A DNA stretch of 5,078 bases from Desulfovibrio desulfuricans (lineage in GTDB: Bacteria > Desulfobacterota > Desulfovibrionia > Desulfovibrionales > Desulfovibrionaceae), in NCBI GenBank assembly GCA_003251995.1, contig QKDT01000120.1, forward strand, positions 1 through 5,078. The letters are read 5' to 3'. Below, in pieces: positions 1 to 5,078 of this stretch. The notes beneath the pieces were generated by a model. The model had not been told where the DNA came from. It worked only from the letters and a program-made list of their open reading frames with translations, and did not search any database. The translations under genes were made by a program, and so were the position numbers. Position 1 is the first letter of the stretch. Each line of letters opens with the position of its first letter.

Positions 1-3
1 ACG

Positions 4-483
4 CTACGGCTGTTGCTCTGCGGCGTCACCCGGCGATAAAAATGTAAAGTGCAACTGCCCGGCAGCATAGCGAACATTTACAACGTCTGGTCGCAGCCGC
101 CTGAAGAGCTTGTATGCCTGAAGCGCCCTGTATCCATACTGGCAATGCAGCAGCACAGGCACGCCCGACGGTATGGTCTTTACCAGTGAGTGAAAGGCAT
201 ACAAGGGCATATTTACAGCGCCAGACAAATGCCCGTCAGCAAACTCCTTTCTACTGCGCACGTCTACAACAAGCAGGCCGACTGTATCATGGATATAGTC
301 AAGGGCCTCCTGCGGCGACAGCGCTGCAGATACGCCAACAGGCGCAGAGGTTGGAAGGGCAAATCGCCAATAAACGCCTGTTTCAACACAGGCGATCACC
401 AGCAGCACTGCCAAAATTTTGCAAATACGCTTATTTCCACCCTGGCTTTGCTGAAAAGCAGGGTTACCGCTCGCGATGTCCAT
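4..483 (-). CDS. Membrane- or lipid-anchored single-domain rhodanese-like protein
   Basis: This 159-residue protein has a hydrophobic N-terminal segment and one rhodanese domain. Rhodaneses carry sulfane sulfur as a persulfide on a catalytic Cys; the donor and acceptor here cannot be told. After a polar N-terminus with K18-R19, the hydrophobic stretch covers about residues 20-38. The rhodanese domain covers about 54-150: the DVRS segment at 74-77, the F-x-x-GH-x-x-GA-x-N-x-P core at 81-93, and the active-site loop CQYGYRA at 114-120, with Cys114 as the likely persulfide carrier and Arg119 closing the loop. The active Cys is present, so it is probably catalytically competent. VIAC at 29-32 fits a lipobox, so it may be a lipoprotein with Cys32 as first mature residue; otherwise it is an N-terminal anchor. 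In both cases the domain should face the periplasm. The ATG is supported by AAAGG (490-494), six bases upstream. It stops with TAG. The family is sure; the physiological role is unknown. Confidence 0.88.
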   Translation of the reverse strand: MDIASGNPAFQQSQGGNKRICKILAVLLVIACVETGVYWRFALPTSAPVGVSAALSPQEALDYIHDTVGLLVVDVRSRKEFADGHLSGAVNMPLYAFHSLVKTIPSGVPVLLHCQYGYRALQAYKLFRRLRPDVVNVRYAAGQLHFTFLSPGDAAEQQP

Positions 484-671
484 GGTAAACCTTTAATTGC
501 AACAAATTCGCACACCAACCCTGCCTGGCAGCAGTTTCATGTACCTGTCCAGACTATATATTTTTTTACCCTTGTCTACTCTACATGCAGGCCGCAGCGT
601 TCTTGAAATTACGCTTGCCGGTTGCCCACATGCTGCTACTGCCCACCTCACGACCTCCTGCCAACATGCCT
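484..671. other. Gap between HD-GYP and rhodanese genes
   Basis: These 188 bases separate two genes read leftwards. The AAAGG at 490-494 serves the rhodanese gene. An AT-rich patch at about 555-567 includes TATAGT on the minus strand (553-558), which could be a -10 box about 70 bases before the rhodanese start, but no good -35 box sits at the right distance. No stem-loop followed by a T-run was found after the HD-GYP stop, so read-through into the rhodanese gene cannot be excluded. The short open frames crossing the gap have no recognisable protein features. Confidence 0.5.
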
Positions 672-1922
672 TTAATAAACAGGTTCCAGCAGGTAGTGCT
701 TTTTGATGTTTGTTTGGCAACGTAGCACGGTGCTGTTTATCTTATCTTTATGGCTTTCAATAACACCAAAGAGCTGCTCTGAAATTTTTGCAGCAAGGCT
801 TTGCCTGATTATTTCAAAGGCCGTCTCGATGGGCAGGCTTTTACGGTATGGTCGTTCCTCCATCAGCGCCGCGATCACGTCTGCAAACGCCACAATCTTG
901 GAGCCAACGTCCATGTCTTCGTCTCGTAAACAGTACGGATAGCCAGAACCATCCGCCTTTTCGTGATGATTTTTAGCCCACAGCACTGCTTCATTAAACC
1001 ATTCTGAAATGCTGAGGCTGTCCAAAATCTGCCCGGTGTAGTATGCATGTAGCTTTACCTGATCAAATTCATCATCTGTAAGGGGGCCGGCTTTTTCGAT
1101 CAGGCCGGGGTCCACCCCGATCTTGCCGATATCATGCAGATACCCGCTGATCTTCAATTTAAGGCAACGCTCATGCGAAAAGCCGACCATCTTGCCGATT
1201 TCGCAGGCAACATGGGCTACGGTATACGAATGTGAGGCGGTAAAGTGGCTTCTAAAATCAATGATGCGCGATACTGTCGACGCAAAGTCTACAACATTAT
1301 CCAGCGTGAGATTGAAATTTAACGATGAATCGACCATTCTGAAAAGTTGATCAAGTTCAAGATTGTTGATTTCAATCCAAAAAATGTCCGGCCTGCTGGC
1401 TTCTTCAAAAGCAGCAAACACATCTGGATGGAAAGTTGTAGATACATTGGCTCTTATTTTTTCTACCACTGTAGCTTTTTGCTTGAGTACAAAAACATCT
1501 GCATCAACAAGAACATCCACCCTGTCTGCAAGATGCAGGATGTGGCTTTCAAGCAGGACTTCGCCCTCATCCATTGCTAACGAGGCATCATAGTGGATGT
1601 GGTGGTGCCGTATGACTCTGGCAACATCCTTGAACGGTTCAAATGACAACAGCATTCTATATCCCATTTCACAATGCGGCCTGGGATTCAGTACATCCTC
1701 TTTGATAAGCGCATCACGCTCCTGAACTGACAAAGCACCAATATCGTGAATTGCAGCAGAAATAACAAGTCTGAAGAGCTGGTCAGCGCTCAGGCGCATC
1801 TTTTTGCCAATGTGATGTGCAATAACCGCTGTTCGCCGATGGTGCGATCTCAAAAGATAATTACAGCTATCAATTGCCTTGATAATTGGAACTGCCACTT
1901 CTTTAAGAGAAATAGTTTCCAC
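672..1922 (-). CDS. Two-domain HD / HD-GYP cyclic dinucleotide phosphodiesterase
   Basis: This 416-residue protein has no predicted membrane segment and should be cytoplasmic. HD-GYP domains are metal-dependent phosphodiesterases that degrade cyclic dinucleotides, usually c-di-GMP. The C-terminal domain (about 215-400) is complete: IDFRSHFTASHS around 221-232, HDIGKIG at 263-269, His292, HHEKADGSGYP at 319-329, and a DVIAAL-x-x-ERPYR segment at 348-360. The N-terminal domain (about 20-145) is a second HD domain with likely metal ligands His28, His59-Asp60, His83, His107/108 and Asp133. It reads HDIGALS where canonical domains have HDIGK, and HHHIHYD (106-112) where the GYP signature should be. 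There is no receiver, PAS or GAF input domain, so the first HD domain may be regulatory or sensory. From memory, Vibrio cholerae cGAMP phosphodiesterases (V-cGAP family) share this two-domain layout, so 3',3'-cGAMP is an alternative substrate. The start is GTG: AAGGGGA at 1929-1935 lies six bases upstream, and an in-frame stop at 1944-1946 blocks extension. Stop is TAA. Confidence 0.93.
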   Translation of the reverse strand: METISLKEVAVPIIKAIDSCNYLLRSHHRRTAVIAHHIGKKMRLSADQLFRLVISAAIHDIGALSVQERDALIKEDVLNPRPHCEMGYRMLLSFEPFKDVARVIRHHHIHYDASLAMDEGEVLLESHILHLADRVDVLVDADVFVLKQKATVVEKIRANVSTTFHPDVFAAFEEASRPDIFWIEINNLELDQLFRMVDSSLNFNLTLDNVVDFASTVSRIIDFRSHFTASHSYTVAHVACEIGKMVGFSHERCLKLKISGYLHDIGKIGVDPGLIEKAGPLTDDEFDQVKLHAYYTGQILDSLSISEWFNEAVLWAKNHHEKADGSGYPYCLRDEDMDVGSKIVAFADVIAALMEERPYRKSLPIETAFEIIRQSLAAKISEQLFGVIESHKDKINSTVLRCQTNIKKHYLLEPVY

Positions 1923-1928
1923 GTTATG

Positions 1929-1935
1929 TCCCCTT
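1929..1935 (-). promoter_or_regulatory. Ribosome binding site deciding the GTG start
   Basis: On the minus strand the sequence is AAGGGGA, followed by six bases and then GTG at 1922-1920. The in-frame TGA at 1946-1944 leaves no other ATG, GTG or TTG start upstream, and the next in-frame Met (residue 42) lies beyond the first HD-domain histidines. Confidence 0.75.
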
Positions 1936-1988
1936 ATAATAGTTCAGGGCAAATATACTTTTTTTTACAAAACGTGGCTATCTATTGC

Positions 1989-2016
1989 AATATATTTTTG
2001 TTTTATTCTTTGACAA
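1989..2016 (-). promoter_or_regulatory. Candidate sigma-70 promoter of the HD-GYP gene
   Basis: On the minus strand a TTGTCA box (2016-2011) and a TATATT box (1994-1989) are separated by 16 bases, each one or two changes from the sigma-70 consensus. Initiation just past the -10 would give an untranslated leader of roughly 60 bases. The region is only 22-23% G+C, so chance promoter-like hexamers are likely, and this stays a candidate. Confidence 0.35.
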
Positions 2017-2024
2017 AGTATCAA
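2008..2024. repeat. Short inverted repeat over the -35 box
   Basis: CTTTG (2008-2012), one base, then CAAAG (2014-2018) form a perfect inverted repeat that coincides with the candidate -35 hexamer of the HD-GYP gene. An overlapping dyad, TTGAC (2010-2014), five bases, ATCAA (2020-2024), recalls CRP/FNR-type half-sites, but the spacing is one base longer than the FNR consensus and one half-site is imperfect. It could be an operator; the evidence is only position and symmetry. Confidence 0.25.
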
Positions 2025-2234
2025 GTTTATAAGTGCAGTATATAATTTCAAAAATAGCTACCATACAAGCTAAACATAATAATAGTTCATATTAGCATAT
2101 ATATCTATATCTCTAACTAACAGAATACATACATGATTGTGTAAGTCCTTTACATTGCGCAAAGAGCAGTAAAGACAATCCTTTTAGCTCAAACGGCGCT
2201 CGTGCTGGACAACGCTTACGCCCCTGCCATTGCA

Positions 2235-2263
2235 TTGAAACTGCACGGCGCATGACATAAATA
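2235..2263 (+). promoter_or_regulatory. Weak candidate promoter of the VOC gene
   Basis: TTGAAA at 2235-2240 is followed after 16-17 bases by CATAAA/TAAATA (2256-2263), a poor -10 match. It would give a leader of about 90 bases before the VOC start. It is the best pair I could find in the right-hand part of the gap, but the support is thin. Confidence 0.2.
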
Positions 2264-2347
2264 ACCTTTGCCTGCATGAACGGCACAGCCAGTCGAATCC
2301 AGCGATTGCTTTTACACCACACATTTTTTAACGCCAGCATGCCAGGC

Positions 2348-2353
2348 AAGGAG
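2348..2353 (+). promoter_or_regulatory. Strong ribosome binding site of the VOC gene
   Basis: AAGGAG is a near-perfect Shine-Dalgarno core with five bases to the ATG at 2359. It fixes the start against the in-frame shorter alternatives. Confidence 0.8.
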
Positions 2354-2358
2354 AAGCC

Positions 2359-2826
2359 ATGTTTCGCTATGTGCATACAAATATCATTGCACAGGATGCC
2401 ATCAAACTTATTGCATTTTATACCAATGTGCTACACTGCAAACACATTGATCAGACACGCGACCTGCGCGGTCAGTGGCTGGATGAACTTACCCAACTGC
2501 CTGACGCGCACATTGTTGGTGAGCACCTGTTGCTGCCCGGTTATGCAGACGACCACCCGACACTTGAAATTTTTTCTTATGACAGCCTACGCGAAGCCCT
2601 GCCGCCAGAAGTAAATCGCCCCGGTTTGGCCCACCTTGCATTTGAAGTGGACGATGTGGAAACGACACTTGCTGCGATTAAGGCCGCTGGGGGTGGACAA
2701 GTGGGAAAAACAGTCACCGCTGCGTATCCTGATGGGATGGAGGCAGTTTTTGTGTACGCGCGTGATCCCGAGGGCAATATTATTGAACTGCAAAGCTGGC
2801 GAAAGGCAGATAAAGTCTGTAAATAA
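2359..2826 (+). CDS. VOC superfamily (glyoxalase-fold) metalloenzyme
   Basis: This 155-residue soluble protein has two paired beta-alpha-beta-beta-beta modules of the vicinal oxygen chelate fold, the usual length for a one-chain glyoxalase-type protein. Four residues sit where glyoxalase I binds its divalent metal: His6 (in RYVHTNI), Glu70 (PTLEIFSY), His92 (GLAHLAFEVDDV) and Glu143 (GNIIELQSW). The C-terminal YARDPEGNIIELQSW segment is a family hallmark. Keeping all four ligands suggests an active metalloenzyme, as in lactoylglutathione lyase or methylmalonyl-CoA epimerase relatives, and not a bleomycin-type binding protein. The spacing between the first His and first Glu (64 residues) is longer than the 51 I recall for E. 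coli GloA, so the substrate is left open. The ATG is supported by AAGGAG (2348-2353) five bases upstream, and an in-frame TAA at 2329-2331 blocks extension. It stands alone, divergent from HD-GYP and convergent with the chemoreceptor gene. Confidence 0.92.
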   Translation: MFRYVHTNIIAQDAIKLIAFYTNVLHCKHIDQTRDLRGQWLDELTQLPDAHIVGEHLLLPGYADDHPTLEIFSYDSLREALPPEVNRPGLAHLAFEVDDVETTLAAIKAAGGGQVGKTVTAAYPDGMEAVFVYARDPEGNIIELQSWRKADKVCK

Positions 2827-2840
2827 ATCACATCTTTTTT

Positions 2841-2898
2841 GCCAAACAAATGCGGCAGCCGGTTGCGACCCGTAAGGGCCTAACAACCGACTGCCGCA
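2841..2898 (-). terminator. Intrinsic terminator of the chemoreceptor gene
   Basis: Arms 2851-2865 and 2884-2898 pair as TGCGGCAG/CTGCCGCA plus CGGTTG/CAACCG. The one odd position (2859/2890) is C against A in the plus-strand RNA but a G-U wobble in the minus-strand RNA, giving an unbroken 15-pair stem there. On the minus strand the stem is followed directly by TTTGTTTGG (2850-2842), a short U-rich tract. On the plus strand it is followed by AAAACACC, so it is not a classical terminator for the VOC transcript. The loop holds a nested CCC-GTAA-GGG mini-hairpin (2869-2878). It lies about 40 bases past the chemoreceptor stop. Confidence 0.8.
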
Positions 2899-2916
2899 AA
2901 ACACCACTATACGCAC

Positions 2917-2963
2917 GCCCCAAACGCCGGGGCTAGAGGGCTAAGCGGCTCCGTTGCCGGAGC
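2917..2963 (-). other. Two small hairpins at the 3' end of the chemoreceptor gene
   Basis: GCCCC (2917-2921) pairs with GGGGC (2929-2933) over a seven-base loop just past the stop codon. GCTCCG (2948-2953) pairs with CGGAGC (2958-2963) over a four-base loop inside the last codons. Neither has a T-run after it on either strand. They may stabilise the transcript end or simply reflect GC-rich coding sequence. Confidence 0.3.
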
Positions 2964-5078
2964 GCAAGGCCATTATGAGTTGTTCAAGTTTTTTGGTCTG
3001 CGCCACAAGTGCGTTTATGGCCTCGGTGGACTGCGCCATGGCCTCGTCCGTTTCTGAAGCGATGGCGCTGATGGAACTGACCGCACGGTTGATTTCTTCA
3101 GATGTGGCAGACTGCTGCTCCGCGGCAGTGGCAATGGACCGCACCTGATCCCCTGCAGATTCGACCATGCTCACGATTTCAGCCAGGGCCTCGCCTGAAC
3201 GCTGGGCAAGCTCGGTAGCCTGGGCCACACGCTCCACTGCGGCATCCATCTGGGCGGCGGCAGTGCTGGTACCGCTCTGTATGCCGTTGATAGCCGTGCG
3301 CACTTCGGTGGTGGCATGGGCGGTTTTTTCCGCCAGCTTGCGCACTTCGTCTGCCACCACAGCAAAGCCGCGTCCGGCCTCGCCAGCGCGTGCCGCCTCA
3401 ATAGCCGCGTTAAGGGCCAGCAAATTGGTTTGATCGGCGATATCCGAAATAACCCCCATGATGGCCCCAATACCCTGCGCCTGTTCCCCAAGGCTGCGCA
3501 TGCTGTTGGTCATCTGCCCAGCCTCGCTACGTATGCTTTCCACCGCATCGCTGACCTTTTCCACAAGCTGCGCCCCGTCCTCGGCCTTCTGCTTTGCCTT
3601 CTGGGCATTTTCCGAGGTAGCGGAGGCACTTCTGGCAACTTCAAGGATAGTGGCGTTCATTTCTTCCACAGCGTTGGCGGTATCGCTGACACGCCCGCTC
3701 TGTTCGCGCGCGCCCTGGCTGGAATGCGCGATCTGACGCGAAAGCTGCTGCGAAGCTGTTGCGATATTTTCCGCCACTTCTGAAACTTCAACAGCGGTCT
3801 GGGCTATGGCTGCATTTTGCGCTTCAATACGGGTTTTTTGCCCATAGATTTCTGTCAGATCAGTCCAGAAGGTGATGGAGCCCAGCATGCCGCCATCCAA
3901 ATCATAGAAAGGCGTTGTCTGAACAAAAATGCGTAATTGTTTGCCAGATTCCGCCGCGAAATCGTATTCTCGGCTCAAGGACTTGCGTTCCTTGATAGAC
4001 GTATCGGAAAGCGTTTCGTGGTTGGGGTTGCCACGCGTGAACTGCCCGGAACGCTGCCCCATGTATGTTTCCTTGGGGGCTGGCTTGTCCAGCAAACTGC
4101 ATATCTGCTCGTTAAGCCAGGTCACTTTAAAATCGCCATCCACAATAAAGCAGGGGGTAGGTATGCCGTTGAGCACACCCTGCGCAAAGCCAAGGCGTCT
4201 TTTTAGCTCGTTCACCATTATGCACAAATGATCTGCAAAGCGCCGCATCTCCGCACGGTACTTGCCAGAAAGCGTGGCCTTGAAGTCGCCCTTGGCAACG
4301 GCCTCCGTGAACTCGGATATGCGTTGCAGCGGGCGGAATACCATTGTTTTGTTAATAATCCAAAGGACGATGTTCAGCAAAATGGCTGCGCCCACGCCAA
4401 TTATGTACAGTACAGACCGCTGGTCTGCCGCGGGTGCGGTCAGCTCGGTATCATAGGCGCTCATGCACACAATCCACCCCGTAGCCGGAACCGTGGCCAC
4501 AGACATAAACTTGTCTTCACCCTTCCAAACATAGCTGAAGGTGCCGCTGCCCTTGGCAAGCGCATCCTGAATAAATTTTTCTTTGGAATAGTCCTGAAGC
4601 AGCAGTTTTTTATCCAGACTGTGGGAGATGAACCGTCCACTTTTGTCGATGGTAAAACCGTAGCCGCGACGCCCCAACCTAATGGGATCAATGGTTTTTC
4701 CCGTAAAATCGGACCAGCGGGGGCAAACCGCCACCCCCCCAAGTAACGTGCCGTCTTTACCGCGCACTGCTTTTGCCACCACATAGATAAGCACATCACC
4801 TGATGTGGCCTTCATAACGCTTTCGCTCAGGGCCACGTCCTTACCGCTTAATATCTGGCGAACATAGTCCCGATTTTTTCTGTCCCCCCCGGTAAGGTCA
4901 CCCTTGTCGGCGTTAATCCCGGCAACAATGCGCCCATTGAGGTCAAAAGCAAAAAAAGACCAGTACCCCGGCAGGGATTTGACATACCCGCTCAACATAT
5001 CCTGGGCTTCTTGCGGTTGCCCTTCAAGGGCTTTGCGCACTGCGTCCTGCTGAGCGATAATGGCTGCGATATCCACTG
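2941..5078 (-). CDS. Methyl-accepting chemotaxis protein, dCache-HAMP-PAS (5' end outside window)
   Basis: This transmembrane chemoreceptor signals to CheA/CheW and controls flagellar rotation. About 711 C-terminal residues are visible. In order: an extracytoplasmic double-Cache sensor (about 1-212), with FDLNGRIVAG near 44-53, DRKNRDYVRQILSGK at 65-79 and a distal GYGFTIDKSGRFISH at 138-152; a membrane segment (about 221-242); HAMP (about 243-296); a cytoplasmic PAS (about 298-412); and the coiled-coil signalling domain (about 425-705). Its hairpin tip is ADQTNLLALNAAIEAARAGE at 547-566, running on into GRGFAVVADEVRKLAEKT. Likely methylation helices lie near 455-485 and 645-665. The RxWYxxA-type amino-acid-binding pattern is absent (the site reads RDYVRQILSG), so the ligand is unknown. 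There is no C-terminal CheR-docking pentapeptide; the chain ends GNGAA. The GTG at 5076-5074 is not taken as the start: the first membrane helix is missing, so the gene continues past 5078. Stop is TAG. Confidence 0.95.
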   Translation of the reverse strand, partial: VDIAAIIAQQDAVRKALEGQPQEAQDMLSGYVKSLPGYWSFFAFDLNGRIVAGINADKGDLTGGDRKNRDYVRQILSGKDVALSESVMKATSGDVLIYVVAKAVRGKDGTLLGGVAVCPRWSDFTGKTIDPIRLGRRGYGFTIDKSGRFISHSLDKKLLLQDYSKEKFIQDALAKGSGTFSYVWKGEDKFMSVATVPATGWIVCMSAYDTELTAPAADQRSVLYIIGVGAAILLNIVLWIINKTMVFRPLQRISEFTEAVAKGDFKATLSGKYRAEMRRFADHLCIMVNELKRRLGFAQGVLNGIPTPCFIVDGDFKVTWLNEQICSLLDKPAPKETYMGQRSGQFTRGNPNHETLSDTSIKERKSLSREYDFAAESGKQLRIFVQTTPFYDLDGGMLGSITFWTDLTEIYGQKTRIEAQNAAIAQTAVEVSEVAENIATASQQLSRQIAHSSQGAREQSGRVSDTANAVEEMNATILEVARSASATSENAQKAKQKAEDGAQLVEKVSDAVESIRSEAGQMTNSMRSLGEQAQGIGAIMGVISDIADQTNLLALNAAIEAARAGEAGRGFAVVADEVRKLAEKTAHATTEVRTAINGIQSGTSTAAAQMDAAVERVAQATELAQRSGEALAEIVSMVESAGDQVRSIATAAEQQSATSEEINRAVSSISAIASETDEAMAQSTEAINALVAQTKKLEQLIMALRSGNGAA

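Larger units (their letters stand above)
1923..2358. other. Divergent intergenic region with an AT-rich island
   Basis: This gap lies between the divergent HD-GYP and VOC genes. By count, 1981-2100 has 27 G or C bases in 120 (about 22%), and the flanking 60-base blocks about 32-33%, while the genes and the rest of the gap are far richer. The left part holds the candidate HD-GYP promoter and the inverted repeat. The right part (about 2150-2358) has gene-like composition. A minus-strand frame stays open across it (2113-2376), but it starts inside the VOC gene and has no recognisable domain or good ribosome binding site. I see no tRNA, small RNA signature or transposon end here. Confidence 0.6.

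Noticed and set aside
493..720. Minus-strand 75-codon open frame between the HD-GYP and rhodanese genes
   Set aside because: It overlaps the end of the HD-GYP gene in another frame, shows no motif, and ends just ahead of the rhodanese ribosome binding site; I treat it as chance.
2010..2046. Plus-strand promoter TTGACA (2010-2015) with TATAAT (2041-2046) for the VOC gene
   Set aside because: Both hexamers are perfect, but the spacing is 25 bases, well beyond the usable 15-19, and the start would lie over 300 bases from the gene.
2290..2306. AGTCGAATCC, similar to a tRNA T-arm
   Set aside because: The flanking bases do not form the five-pair T stem and no acceptor or anticodon arm is found nearby.
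2113..2376. Minus-strand 87-codon open frame across the right part of the divergent gap
   Set aside because: It starts inside the VOC gene, has no recognisable domain, low-quality amino-acid mix and no supporting ribosome binding site; it probably stays open by chance. Checking for a homologue by protein search would settle whether it is a gene remnant.
2807..2840. CAGA-N5-TCTG hairpin and the six-T run (2835-2840) after the VOC gene as a terminator
   Set aside because: The stem is only four or five weak pairs and lies about 15 bases from the T-run, too far for an intrinsic terminator.
709..2850. Exact 12-base inverted repeat, TTTGTTTGGCAA (709-720) and its complement (2839-2850), bracketing the HD-GYP and VOC genes
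   Set aside because: About one or two such 12-base inverted matches are expected by chance in 5 kb. One copy is inside the HD-GYP coding region and the other is part of the terminator tract; no target duplication or transposase is present.
4228..4746. 172-codon plus-strand open frame, and several 80-155 codon ones, antisense to the chemoreceptor gene
   Set aside because: They lie wholly inside a well-supported coding region on the other strand and show no domain; long antisense frames are common opposite GC-rich coding sequence.
5074..5076. GTG as the chemoreceptor start codon
   Set aside because: A start here would leave a Cache sensor without its first membrane helix; the frame runs to the window edge, so this is an internal valine codon.

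Overview
The window is bacterial DNA with mixed, mid-range G+C. It holds four protein genes and no sign of mobile elements, CRISPR or RNA genes. A sulfate-reducing Desulfovibrio-like deltaproteobacterium is my best guess. The reasons are the dCache-HAMP-PAS chemoreceptor type and the two-domain HD/HD-GYP phosphodiesterase, both common in that group. No gene here fixes the taxon.

Layout from left to right: (1) a minus-strand gene for a small membrane-anchored or lipid-anchored single-domain rhodanese (6-483 region); (2) a short 188-base gap; (3) a minus-strand gene with a GTG start for a 416-residue protein with two HD domains, the second a complete HD-GYP (672-1922); (4) a 436-base gap whose left part (about 1981-2100) is strikingly AT-rich and carries a candidate minus-strand promoter; (5) a plus-strand VOC/glyoxalase-fold gene with a strong ribosome binding site (2359-2826); (6) a 114-base convergent gap with a very good stem-loop terminator oriented for the chemoreceptor transcript; (7) a minus-strand methyl-accepting chemotaxis protein (2941 to the window edge) that lacks its N-terminus because the window ends.

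Two of the four genes are signalling proteins: a nucleotide second-messenger phosphodiesterase and a chemoreceptor. They do not form one operon, because the VOC gene on the opposite strand lies between them. The rhodanese and HD-GYP genes point the same way but are 188 bases apart, so co-transcription is possible and not shown.

I did not find a convincing undescribed system. The items most worth a second look are the degenerate first HD domain of the phosphodiesterase and its possible relation to cyclic GMP-AMP hydrolases, the AT-rich promoter island with an inverted repeat over the -35 box, the strand-asymmetric terminator, and the possible lipobox of the rhodanese.
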